Of a stretch of DNA of 64,000 nucleotides, positions 40,313-48,612 are shown piece after piece. Source of the DNA: Pseudomonas putida (lineage in GTDB: Bacteria > Pseudomonadota > Gammaproteobacteria > Pseudomonadales > Pseudomonadaceae); the NCBI RefSeq assembly GCF_028682455.1, contig NZ_JANHLD010000001.1, positions 1,178,001 to 1,242,000 of the forward strand. Direction: 5' to 3'. A model generated the notes under the pieces. That model was not told where the DNA came from. It searched no databases and saw only the letters and a program-made list of their open reading frames with translations. A program made the translations under genes and the position numbers. Each line of letters starts with the position of its first letter. Position 1 is the stretch's first letter.

Positions 40313-41386
40313 TCAGAATCGCCGTCCTACGGTGATCGTTCCGTAGACCGGGATTTCCTTTTGTCCACGAAATTCGCGGGTGCGGTGGTAGCGGGCTATC
40401 GCGATGCGCCAGTTGCCCTGAGTCATCGCGATGCCATAGCCCACATCAGCCACGAATGGCCGTTTATCAACACTATGACTGGACTTGAACGTATTGCCGT
40501 CCAACGTGATGTCGTGCAAAACCCAGCGACCGTCGAGTGCCACGAACAGGTGCCCGTTCCAGTTGCTGCCAGCGGTCTTACGCACGGGCGAGGTGTTTTC
40601 TCCAGCCGGGCGCAGCGGTGCGGTGCCTAAGTCGTCCGGCAGGCGTAGGCCATAGCGCAGTTCTCCGCCGACATTCGCGTAGGTGGCGAAATTGCCCAAG
40701 CTGCCGCCCCAGTGGCGGGTCAGATCCCAACCCCAACCGCTGACGTTTTCTTGCCTGATGACTCGTGTTCGGCGTTCGTGGAGCAACTGCAGCACGGGTT
40801 CGTCGCGCAGTTGATGTCTCCAGCCATTGAATCTGTCCACTCCGACGGTGTCATGCCACCAGTTCTGGACTTGCCTGGCCTGGGAGGAGGGCCCCACCAC
40901 CCCCACGCGGAGTTGCGAAGTGCGCAGCGTATCGCCCCGCCTCGCGTTATAGCCAAGGCTCAACATCAAGGCGCCCGCGAAAGGACGATCATCCTTGATG
41001 AGATCGCTGCGCGTTTTGTCGTTCGGGGTGTACATCATCTGCCCGAAGCCGATGGTCATGTTCTGTTCGTCAAAACCCTCGGGTTGCAGCACCGTGAGAA
41101 AACGATTCAGCCCACGGACGAGACGGGGTAGGCAAGGGTCATCGCGATAGTCCACAAGGTTGGGGGAGACCCAGCTGACGAGAAACCCGTTGGAGTACCC
41201 TTGGTCTTGTCCAATGCCGCCGAACATGTCGTTGTCGATCCGCAGATTGAGCGTTCCCGTTGAGCGCAGCGGGTTGTCCTGGTGGCAGGACTGGGCCTGT
41301 GCGGAGGCGCTCAGCAATAGCAGCAGCAAGGGGGCTGCGACTTTCAGCCTCCATTCAGTTTGGTCGGTGGACTGAACCTTCGTCAC
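40313..41386 (-). CDS. lpxR: LpxR-family lipid A deacylase
   Basis: A 357-residue outer-membrane protein (DUF2219). The start is GTG 41384-41386 in a GTGA overlap with the UspA stop, which yields the signal RLKVAAPLLLLLLSASAQAQS. The mature protein has RIDNDMFGGIGQDQGYSNG, with the Asn-Asp pair of LpxR catalysis, and WWHDTVGVDRFNGWRHQL with the conserved His. Beta strands run to the C-terminal TITVGRRF, ending in Phe as barrel proteins do. LpxR removes the 3' acyloxyacyl chain of lipid A. The longer frame from 41554 is antisense-like sequence of the UspA gene. Confidence 0.85.
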   Translation of the reverse strand: MTKVQSTDQTEWRLKVAAPLLLLLLSASAQAQSCHQDNPLRSTGTLNLRIDNDMFGGIGQDQGYSNGFLVSWVSPNLVDYRDDPCLPRLVRGLNRFLTVLQPEGFDEQNMTIGFGQMMYTPNDKTRSDLIKDDRPFAGALMLSLGYNARRGDTLRTSQLRVGVVGPSSQARQVQNWWHDTVGVDRFNGWRHQLRDEPVLQLLHERRTRVIRQENVSGWGWDLTRHWGGSLGNFATYANVGGELRYGLRLPDDLGTAPLRPAGENTSPVRKTAGSNWNGHLFVALDGRWVLHDITLDGNTFKSSHSVDKRPFVADVGYGIAMTQGNWRIAIARYHRTREFRGQKEIPVYGTITVGRRF

Positions 41387-41877
41387 GCTGGCGTGCCACC
41401 CTGCCCAGGGGTTGCAGTCGCAATGACCGATTGGGGCTGGCGCACCAGCATCACCGGAACTGGTGCGATGCGAGCGAGCTGCTCTGCATCGCTTCCCATC
41501 AGCAGCCTGTCCACGCCCCGGCGTCCGTGGGTACCCAACACCACCAACTCGCATTGAGTAGTCAGTGCCTGCTGAGCGATGAGCACCGAGACGCGCTCGC
41601 CGTTACTTTCCAGAAGGACGGTCTCAACCACCAGGCCTCCCTGCCTCAGCCGCAGCGCCGCCTCGTCCAGCAGCTTCTGCCCGGCCGCCAGGAAGCCCGG
41701 CCTCACTTCTTCAATATAGATCCTCGGCCTCTCGAAGCCGTTGCTGTGCTTCATCTCCTCGATGACGTGCAGCAAGACGATGGTTGCGCCATTCAGGCGT
41801 GCCAGCACCGCAGCGTGGTGGAGCGCTAAATCGGCAGTAGGACTTCCGTCGAGCGGAACCAGGATTCTTGAGTACAT
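41383..41877 (-). CDS. Universal stress protein
   Basis: A 164-residue UspA-fold protein. It begins MYSRILVPLDGSPTADLALHHA, and the nucleotide-binding GTHGRRGVDRLLMGSDAE matches G-x2-G-x9-G-S/T, so it should bind ATP. UspA proteins support survival in stationary phase, hypoxia and envelope stress, and are abundant in low-oxygen loci. It sits between PHB synthase and LpxR genes. Confidence 0.9.
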   Translation of the reverse strand: MYSRILVPLDGSPTADLALHHAAVLARLNGATIVLLHVIEEMKHSNGFERPRIYIEEVRPGFLAAGQKLLDEAALRLRQGGLVVETVLLESNGERVSVLIAQQALTTQCELVVLGTHGRRGVDRLLMGSDAEQLARIAPVPVMLVRQPQSVIATATPGQGGTPA

Positions 41878-41919
41878 GAATGTCTCCAGTTATCAGAGTA
41901 AAACGGGGTGACGAACAGA

Positions 41920-41943
41920 TATTGCGTATACCGTGTCGCAATA
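41920..41943. promoter_or_regulatory. Intercistronic inverted repeat
   Basis: TATTGCG-N10-CGCAATA lies in the 87-base gap between the PHB synthase stop and the UspA start. It could be an RNA hairpin that adjusts relative expression or an operator for an internal promoter. Confidence 0.4.
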
Positions 41944-41964
41944 GCGGACGCGGTATGCGCTTAT

Positions 41965-43716
41965 TCAGTTGCGTACATATTCCCCTGGGGCGTCGCAAAC
42001 AGTGGGGTATCCACTGGATTCAGCACCTATGAGCGGAGGCGCAACAACATCACCGGAACGCTCTCGCAGCCACGCCGACCATGCGGGCCACCAGGAATCC
42101 GGATGCGTCTGCATCGTCGCTTGCCACTCATCCGGCGCCATGTATCCATCACCGGCCGCGCGGGTATGGATTTGATATTGGCGCTTACCTCGGCCGGGCT
42201 CGCTCACGATGCCGCCGTTGTGTCCTCCAGTGGTCAGCACGAAAGTCAGCTCGGCCGAAGACAGGAGATGCAGCTTGTAAACCGAGCGCCAAGGCGCAAT
42301 ATGATCCGAGGCAGTGCCGACGCAAAACACCGGCACAGCGATGTCTCCCACTGAAACGGGGCGACCCGTGACGGGATAACGCCCCGCGCTGAGATCGTTA
42401 TTCAGGTAAAGGCGTCGGAGATACTGCGAATGCATCTTCGCGGGCAGGCGAGTCCCATCGGCATTCCAAGCCATCAGGTCGGTCATTGGCCGGCGATCGC
42501 CCAATAGGTATTCGTCAATCATGCGAGACCATATGAGATCGTAGGAGCGCAGTAGCTGAAAAGCTCCGCTCATCTGGTCGGAGGTCAAATAACCGGTTTG
42601 AGCCATGCTGGCTTCCAACAGCGCCACTTGACTCTCGTTGATGAAAAGACTCAGCTCGCCCGGTTCGCTGAAGTCCGTCTGTGCGGCAAGCAGGCTTACC
42701 GACACCAGCCGCGTATCGCCATCACGCGCCATGGCTGAAGCACCAATGGCCAGTAGCGTTCCGCCCAGGCAATAACCAGCCGCGTGGACTCCATGCCCGG
42801 GGACAACGGAAGTCACAGCGTCCAGCGCTGCATGCAGGCCGAACTCCAGGTACTCATCCATGCCCAAATCTCGATCCTCAGCATCCGGATTTCTCCAGGA
42901 GATGCAAAAAACCGTATGCCCTTGCGCAACCAGATACCGTATCAGCGAGTTATGCGGTGACAGATCCAGTACGTAGTACTTCATGATCCAGGCAGGAATG
43001 ATCATGATCGGTTCGGGATGGACTTTCTCGGTAGTGGGCGTGTACTGAATCAGTTCGATCAGTCGATTTCTCAGAACGACTTTTCCTTCCGTGACCGCTA
43101 CGTCGCGCCCAACGACGAAGTTCTCCGTTCCCGCGGGAGGCTGGCCGGATAGTTGCCGACGCAAGTCGTCGAGAAAGTTGGACGTCCCCCGCGCTAGATT
43201 GGCGCCTTGCTCTGCGATGGTTCTTTTCAGGACAACGGGGTTGAAAACCGCAGCGTTGGCGGGCGAAAGCATTTCCAGCCACTGTTTGGCGCCAAACGCC
43301 AGCAGGCGTTGGTGTTTCGGATCCACTCCCCACACCCCCTGCGTGGCCTGCTCCCACCATTTGGTCTGATTGACGAATGAACTGCGGAAAAGGTCGTAGG
43401 GCCATTGATCCCATGCAGGATCGTTGAAGCGGCGGTCATTGACAGGTGACCGGTCAGGAGCGGTGGCTCCCCGGTTCGGGTTGGCCCGATTCTTCTTCAA
43501 TACGGCCATCCATTGCTCGGACAGGGAGGCTGCAAACGCCAAAAGCTCGGCTTGCTTGCCAGGACTGTTTGCTAAATGGCTCGCCCAGTCCACCCACGCG
43601 AGCAACGATGTCTCCGGCGAAATAGACGACCAAGCCTGTGCCCAAGCGACATGGGCATCCCCATCCAACTTCGGATTGATGGCTGAGTCGATATTGCCGT
43701 TCTTTTTATTCGTCAA
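41965..43716 (-). CDS. phaC: Class I polyhydroxyalkanoate synthase
   Basis: A 583-residue enzyme that polymerises 3-hydroxybutyryl-CoA into PHB granules. The PhaC N-terminal domain (residues about 95-260) is followed by the alpha/beta-hydrolase core with the Cys lipase box GYCLGG (Cys316), Asp471 (SDHIAPW) and His499 (GGHNGG). Its size and box match class I synthases for short-chain monomers; chromosomal Pseudomonas enzymes are mostly class II for medium-chain monomers. Acetoacetyl-CoA reductase and phasin genes lie 8 kb upstream in the same array; no thiolase is in the window. Confidence 0.9.
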   Translation of the reverse strand: MTNKKNGNIDSAINPKLDGDAHVAWAQAWSSISPETSLLAWVDWASHLANSPGKQAELLAFAASLSEQWMAVLKKNRANPNRGATAPDRSPVNDRRFNDPAWDQWPYDLFRSSFVNQTKWWEQATQGVWGVDPKHQRLLAFGAKQWLEMLSPANAAVFNPVVLKRTIAEQGANLARGTSNFLDDLRRQLSGQPPAGTENFVVGRDVAVTEGKVVLRNRLIELIQYTPTTEKVHPEPIMIIPAWIMKYYVLDLSPHNSLIRYLVAQGHTVFCISWRNPDAEDRDLGMDEYLEFGLHAALDAVTSVVPGHGVHAAGYCLGGTLLAIGASAMARDGDTRLVSVSLLAAQTDFSEPGELSLFINESQVALLEASMAQTGYLTSDQMSGAFQLLRSYDLIWSRMIDEYLLGDRRPMTDLMAWNADGTRLPAKMHSQYLRRLYLNNDLSAGRYPVTGRPVSVGDIAVPVFCVGTASDHIAPWRSVYKLHLLSSAELTFVLTTGGHNGGIVSEPGRGKRQYQIHTRAAGDGYMAPDEWQATMQTHPDSWWPAWSAWLRERSGDVVAPPLIGAESSGYPTVCDAPGEYVRN

Positions 43717-43859
43717 AGCGTATTACCTCTATTTCTGCACAAGTAGAAAGAGCCCCTTGCTTGAAAACGGGAGTCGATTGCGATTTCCTGGGCGACGACG
43801 CCTCGCCAGCGCGTCAGCGATGTATCCATCTGCCAGCTCGCTCCGCTGTTTCGCTTCGC

Positions 43860-45062
43860 CTAACCGGCCATCAGGCTGATTACCAGTGCGTTCGCAATAT
43901 CGATGACGAACCCACATACCAGGGGCACCACAATGAACGCCTCGCGTGCCGCACCATGCTCCCGAGTCACCGCCGTCATGTTGGCGATGGCAGTGGCGGT
44001 AGATCCCAGCGCAATACCGCCGAAACCCGCGCACACCACGGCGGCTTGGTAATCCTTGCCCATTGCCCGAAAAACAATCAGCAAAACGAATGCGATGACC
44101 AGGGCAATCTGCACCAGCATCGCCGCCGTGATGAAGGCAAGCACGGGCTGCAGCTCCCAGAGCCTGAGTCCCATCAGCGCCATGGTCAGAAACAGGCCCA
44201 GTGAGATATCGGAGACCAGGGCAATGCCTGGCTGCATGCTCGGCCAGTTCCATAGACGTCCGCCCCCACTCGGCCTCATCCAGTCGGCCACCATGCGCAG
44301 GAGAATCCCGGCCAGCAGGCAGCCCACAAAGGCGGGCAGCGTGACGGGGGTACGCGCTACCAAGGCATTGATTCCGTATCCCAGCATCAAGGCCAAGTTG
44401 AGCCAGAGCAATGCCAGCAGCACGCCGTAGTAGTCCAGGCGGGCATGCTGCTCATTGCTGTGCAGCGTGCCAATTTCCAGGGCGCTGTCTCCGGCTTGAA
44501 GCCGATGCCTGCGCATGAGCAGGCTTGCGATCGGGCCGCCGATGGTGCAGGCCGCGATCAGGCCGATCATGTTCGCTGCCAATCCCAGTTCCTGCGCTTG
44601 CGCAATGCCGAGGTTTTGAACGAAGTGATCGGACCAGGCCAAGGTGGTGCCCACGCCTCCGGTCAGGGAAATCGATCCCACCATCAGCCCGGCGCGCGGA
44701 TCCAGGCCGAAGGCGCGTGCCATCTCCATCCCGGCCAGGTTCTGCAGCACCATGAACCCGATGGCCAACCCCGACAGGATCAGCAAGGGCCGCCCACCAT
44801 GGCGCAGCGTGCGGGCGTCGGTACCCAGGCCAATGGCCGCAAAGAAGTACAGCAGCAGCGCGTCACGCGCTTCGAGATCGAAACTGACGACGATCCCCGC
44901 ACCGTAGTACAGGGCGAAGACAACCAGGGCGCAGGCCAGGCCGCCCACCAGGGATTCCGGGATGCTGTATCGACGCAAGATGCCCCAACGCGCAACCAGG
45001 CCCTTGCCCACGAACAACAGCACGATGGCGAGCGTGAATCCATGGAAGGCATCGATCGTCAT
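43860..45062 (-). CDS. GltS-like sodium/carboxylate symporter
   Basis: A 400-residue inner-membrane protein with about ten hydrophobic segments. The start ATG 45060-45062 overlaps the acetate kinase stop as ATGA; the upstream frame is a shadow. Signatures include YSIPESLVGGL near the start, GLMVGSISLTGGVGTTLAWS and GFGGIALGSTATAIANM, the paired glycine-rich re-entrant loops of the glutamate:Na+ symporter family. Coupling to acetate kinase raises the possibility of another carboxylate substrate. A 143-base gap with no gene (43717-43859) follows before phaC. Confidence 0.82.
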   Translation of the reverse strand: MTIDAFHGFTLAIVLLFVGKGLVARWGILRRYSIPESLVGGLACALVVFALYYGAGIVVSFDLEARDALLLYFFAAIGLGTDARTLRHGGRPLLILSGLAIGFMVLQNLAGMEMARAFGLDPRAGLMVGSISLTGGVGTTLAWSDHFVQNLGIAQAQELGLAANMIGLIAACTIGGPIASLLMRRHRLQAGDSALEIGTLHSNEQHARLDYYGVLLALLWLNLALMLGYGINALVARTPVTLPAFVGCLLAGILLRMVADWMRPSGGGRLWNWPSMQPGIALVSDISLGLFLTMALMGLRLWELQPVLAFITAAMLVQIALVIAFVLLIVFRAMGKDYQAAVVCAGFGGIALGSTATAIANMTAVTREHGAAREAFIVVPLVCGFVIDIANALVISLMAG

Positions 45063-46297
45063 CGCGCCTTCTCCCTGTCCAGGCAGGACAGTGCGTGGCT
45101 GGCGGCTATCCACTCTTCGTTGGTGGGCTCGACCGCCACGATGACCTGGCTGTGGTCGCTGGAAATCTTCGCCGCGTGGCGGGCGTTGGCGTCGGTATCC
45201 AGGGCAATGCCCAGAAAGCCCAGCGCCGCACAGATGCGCTCGCGAATGAACGCATTGTGTTCACCGACACCCGCCGTGAACACCAACATGTCCAGACCGC
45301 CCAGCACGGCGACCAGGGCCCCGATCTCGCGCACGATGCGTCGCACGTAAAGGGCCAGTGCCAAGCGCGCTCGCTCCCCCGTTTCGCCTGCATCGTTCTC
45401 GTGCCCGACAATGACGCGCGGCTCGGCCGAGATTCCCGAAACGCCGAGCAGGCCGGACTCGTGATAGAGGACGCGCCCCACTTGCTCCAGTGAGAGCTTC
45501 TCGACTTCCATCAGGTAGAGCACCGCACCCGGATCGAGCGCGCCGGTGCGGGTGCCCATCATCAGGCCGTCAAGCGCGGAGAAGCCCATGGTGGTGGCCA
45601 CGCTTTTGAGTCCTTGCATGGCGCACAGACTGGCGCCACTGCCCAAGTGGGCAACGACGGTGCGCCCGCACGCGGCGTCGCCATGGCGTTCGGGCAAGGC
45701 CACTGCCATGTACTCATACGACAGGCCGTGAAACCCGTACCGACGCAGACCGCGCTCCCATGCGGCATAGGGCAACGGCAGGATCTTCTCGACCTGGGGC
45801 AAAGTGTGGTGGAAGGCCGTGTCGAAGCAAGCCATCTGTGGCAGATCTGGCTGCTCCCGCAGCAGGATCTCCACGGCTTCGAGCGCGAATGGCTGGTGCA
45901 GCGGGGCCAGAGGAATGTAGCCCTTGAGGTCGGCCAGGACATTTGCGTCCAGGCGCACGGGCATGGAGTATTTGCTGCCGCCGTGGACGATACGGTGGGC
46001 GACCGTACCTACGTGGCGGCCGTCGAGCCGCCGGCTGACACGATCGCGGATGAGGCGCAGTGCGGCGCGATACGGATGTGCCGTGTCCAGTTCGATCGAG
46101 AACGGCGCAACTCCGGTCTCTCCGAAATCCGGGTTGGCGCCGCCGATTCCCTGCACCTTGCCATTCCACAATGCCTGACGCGGCAGTGGCGCGGCCGAGG
46201 AATCGAACACCGCAAACTTGATGCTGGATGAACCGCAGTTCAGCACAAGGATCAGTCCGTGTTCGCGGCGCCCGGAGCGGGCCATGGTGACGTCCAT
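45059..46297 (-). CDS. ackA: Acetate/propionate kinase
   Basis: A 412-residue cytosolic ASKHA kinase that interconverts acetyl phosphate plus ADP and acetate plus ATP. I chose ATG 46297 after a GAGAGGA site; the longer frame from 46606 reads through the SDR gene in a wrong frame. LVLNCGSSSIKF (phosphate 1), VAHRIVHGG with the substrate Arg, FDTAFH, YGFHGLSYEY and AHLGSGASLC (phosphate 2) are intact. It would yield ATP from acetyl phosphate without respiration. Confidence 0.92.
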   Translation of the reverse strand: MDVTMARSGRREHGLILVLNCGSSSIKFAVFDSSAAPLPRQALWNGKVQGIGGANPDFGETGVAPFSIELDTAHPYRAALRLIRDRVSRRLDGRHVGTVAHRIVHGGSKYSMPVRLDANVLADLKGYIPLAPLHQPFALEAVEILLREQPDLPQMACFDTAFHHTLPQVEKILPLPYAAWERGLRRYGFHGLSYEYMAVALPERHGDAACGRTVVAHLGSGASLCAMQGLKSVATTMGFSALDGLMMGTRTGALDPGAVLYLMEVEKLSLEQVGRVLYHESGLLGVSGISAEPRVIVGHENDAGETGERARLALALYVRRIVREIGALVAVLGGLDMLVFTAGVGEHNAFIRERICAALGFLGIALDTDANARHAAKISSDHSQVIVAVEPTNEEWIAASHALSCLDREKAR

Positions 46298-46376
46298 CAG
46301 GTCGTCCTCTCTGCGCGCCGTCCGCGCGACTTCGCCGAGGTGTGCGGGGGTGTCTGCTGTCTCATCGTCTTCAGAC

Positions 46377-47129
46377 TCAGCGCGCCGTGTAGCCGCCATC
46401 GGCGATGAGCTGGGTGCCCACAAGGAAGCTGCTTCCTTCCGACAGCAAAAACGCCACGGCATGGGCGATTTCGTCCGATGTACCCAGACGACCGATCGGA
46501 TGCAGGTCAACGGCCTTCTGGAGGGCCGATTCATCCAGGAAATCCAGGATGGGCGTACGCACGTAACCGGGATGAATCGAATTGATCCGGATTCCCTTGG
46601 ACGCATAGGCCAGTCCTGCCGAGCGGGTCAGCCCGGTCACGCCATGTTTGGCTGCGACGTACGCAGGGTTCGCTGCGTCGCCCACCACCCCCAGGATGGA
46701 GGAGACGTTGACGATGGCGCCGCCTCCCGAGCGCAGGATGGCGGGAATCTGATGGCGCAGGCCATAGAACACGCCGTTCAGGTTGACATCGATCACCCGG
46801 CGCCAGGCGGCAGGGTCCAGTTCTCCCGCCGGGCTCTGGTCGCCACCGATACCGGCGTTGTTGACGGCAAAATGAAGGTCGCCGAACGTATCGACCGCGC
46901 AGGCCACGGCAGCCTGGACCTCATCGATGCATGCCACGTCGGCCACGTTGGCCACGGCGTGGCCGCCCTCGGCGTTGATGAGGCTGGTGACGCGCTGCGC
47001 ATTGTCGGCGCTGACATCGGAGACGACGACATTCAGGCCGTTGCTTGCAAGCAGCCGGGCAATGGCCTCGCCAATGCCAGACCCTGCACCGGTGACCAGG
47101 GCTACGCGGCCAGAGAATGAGTACTGCAT
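46377..47129 (-). CDS. Short-chain dehydrogenase/reductase
   Basis: A 250-residue Rossmann enzyme. TGAGSGIG (residues 14-21) binds the dinucleotide, NNAG follows, and the catalytic Ser (NVSS), Tyr and Lys (YVAAK) are present. SDVSADNA places an Asp after strand 2, favouring NAD(H). The C-terminal GTQLIADGGY is classical SDR. The substrate is unknown; a 3-hydroxyacyl or alcohol oxidation near phosphotransacetylase and acetate kinase is possible. Confidence 0.87.
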   Translation of the reverse strand: MQYSFSGRVALVTGAGSGIGEAIARLLASNGLNVVVSDVSADNAQRVTSLINAEGGHAVANVADVACIDEVQAAVACAVDTFGDLHFAVNNAGIGGDQSPAGELDPAAWRRVIDVNLNGVFYGLRHQIPAILRSGGGAIVNVSSILGVVGDAANPAYVAAKHGVTGLTRSAGLAYASKGIRINSIHPGYVRTPILDFLDESALQKAVDLHPIGRLGTSDEIAHAVAFLLSEGSSFLVGTQLIADGGYTAR

Positions 47130-47190
47130 GGTGTTTCCTCCAAAGGGGTGGATTAAAAAGAGGGGGTTAATAAGTTGCCGATAAGTCGGC

Positions 47191-48612
47191 TCAAGGGGGT
47201 GACAGCCGATAGTGGTGGGCCAGCATCAGTGCGATCGCGCATGAGGCGATGCGTGTATCACGCGAGTCGGCGCGGCTGGTCAGAATGACTGGCACCTTGG
47301 CTCCAAGAACGATCCCGGCGCTGGCTGCGCCGCCCATGAAGATCAACTGCTTGGCAAGCATGTTGCCGCTCTCCAGGTCAGGCACGACGAGGATGTCAGC
47401 TTGCCCGGCGACCTCGGAAACGATCCCCTTGATACGCGCAGCGGCGATGGAGACGGCGTTGTCGAAGGCCAGCGGCCCGTCGAGCAGGCCGCCAGTGATC
47501 TGGCCGCGATCGGCCATCTTGCACAGCGCCGCAGCGTCCAGCGTGGCCGCCATCGTCGGGCTGACCGTCTCGACCGCGGCCAGGATCGCGACCTTGGGTT
47601 CGCGCACGCCGATCACCTGTGCCAGCTCGATGGCGTTGCGGATGATGTCTGCCTTCTGTTCCAGATTCGGGGCGATATTGATCGCCGCATCGGTGACGAT
47701 GAACGGGCGCGGATAGGCCGGTGTCTGCAACAGGAAGCAATGGCTGACCCGGCGCTTGGTGCGCAACCCCGCTGCTGCCGAAACCAGCGCGGACATCAGT
47801 TCGTCGGTGTGCAGGCTCCCTTTCATCAGGGCTTCGACTTCACCTGCGGCTGCCAAGGCGACGGCTTGCTGCGCAGCGGCGTGGCTGTGCGGGACGTCCA
47901 CAATGGCGACGTCGGCCAGATCCAGCCCGGCCTCGGTGGCGACTGCTTCGAGCCGCCCTCGTGGCCCGACCAGCACCGGCTCGATCAACCCCGCGTGGCG
48001 CGCTTCGAGCGCAGCGGACAGGCTGGGGACATCGCAGGGGTGGGCGACGGCTACCCGAATCGGTTGCAAGTGCGCGACATGCGCCAGCAGGTGCTGCAGG
48101 CCTGTGCGGCCCTGCGCATCCGGATGGATTTCCGGCAACGCCGTGCGCGTTCTTTCAATGCGCTCAGTGGGCGCTACGACCTCTACCTGGCCCTGGAAAA
48201 CCGCCACCCCCTCCTGGCTGGTGCAGGTGCAGTCCAGCGTGACGTGATGGGTGGCCGTGTCTTTGCTGCTCACCTGCATCTGCACGGTCAGCCTGTCGCC
48301 GGGCCGAACGGCTCCGAGCAAGCGCAGGTTCTGGCTGACATATTGGGTTCCAGGCCCCGGCAGGCGTGTTCCCAGCACAGCCGAGATCAGGACGTTTGCA
48401 CAAATGGCCTCCGTGGTGCCCCGCGAGGGCGAAGACACCGAAGATTCCGGATCCACATCGCCCGATTGCAGCGCGAACATGTGGATGTCTTGCGGCGAAA
48501 ACGCGCGTTCGAGGCTGGCGCTGTCGCCGATGGCGATCTCGTCGAAGGTGCGGTTGCGCAGAACCTGCAATGCGTCGGCGGCGCCATCGACCGGTGCGGA
48601 GGACGTCGTCAT
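47191..48612 (-). CDS. MaoC hydratase-phosphate acetyl/butyryltransferase fusion
   Basis: A 473-residue two-domain enzyme. The N-terminal part (about 1-150: TFDEIAIGDSASLERAFSPQDI...NVLISAVLGTRLPGPGTQYVSQNL) is a MaoC-type hot-dog hydratase; the C-terminal part (about 165-473, with SLHTDELMSAL, VTDAAINIAPNLEQKADIIRNA and PVILTSRADS) is a phosphate acetyl/butyryltransferase. It would link acetyl-CoA with acetyl phosphate and hydrate enoyl-CoA. It starts in ATGA overlap with the DUF3141 gene stop and precedes the SDR and acetate kinase genes. Confidence 0.9.
   Translation of the reverse strand: MTTSSAPVDGAADALQVLRNRTFDEIAIGDSASLERAFSPQDIHMFALQSGDVDPESSVSSPSRGTTEAICANVLISAVLGTRLPGPGTQYVSQNLRLLGAVRPGDRLTVQMQVSSKDTATHHVTLDCTCTSQEGVAVFQGQVEVVAPTERIERTRTALPEIHPDAQGRTGLQHLLAHVAHLQPIRVAVAHPCDVPSLSAALEARHAGLIEPVLVGPRGRLEAVATEAGLDLADVAIVDVPHSHAAAQQAVALAAAGEVEALMKGSLHTDELMSALVSAAAGLRTKRRVSHCFLLQTPAYPRPFIVTDAAINIAPNLEQKADIIRNAIELAQVIGVREPKVAILAAVETVSPTMAATLDAAALCKMADRGQITGGLLDGPLAFDNAVSIAAARIKGIVSEVAGQADILVVPDLESGNMLAKQLIFMGGAASAGIVLGAKVPVILTSRADSRDTRIASCAIALMLAHHYRLSPP

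Noticed and set aside
46298..46606. Extended N-terminus of acetate kinase
   Set aside because: It reads through the SDR gene end in another frame; the kinase fold begins at LILVLNCGSSS.
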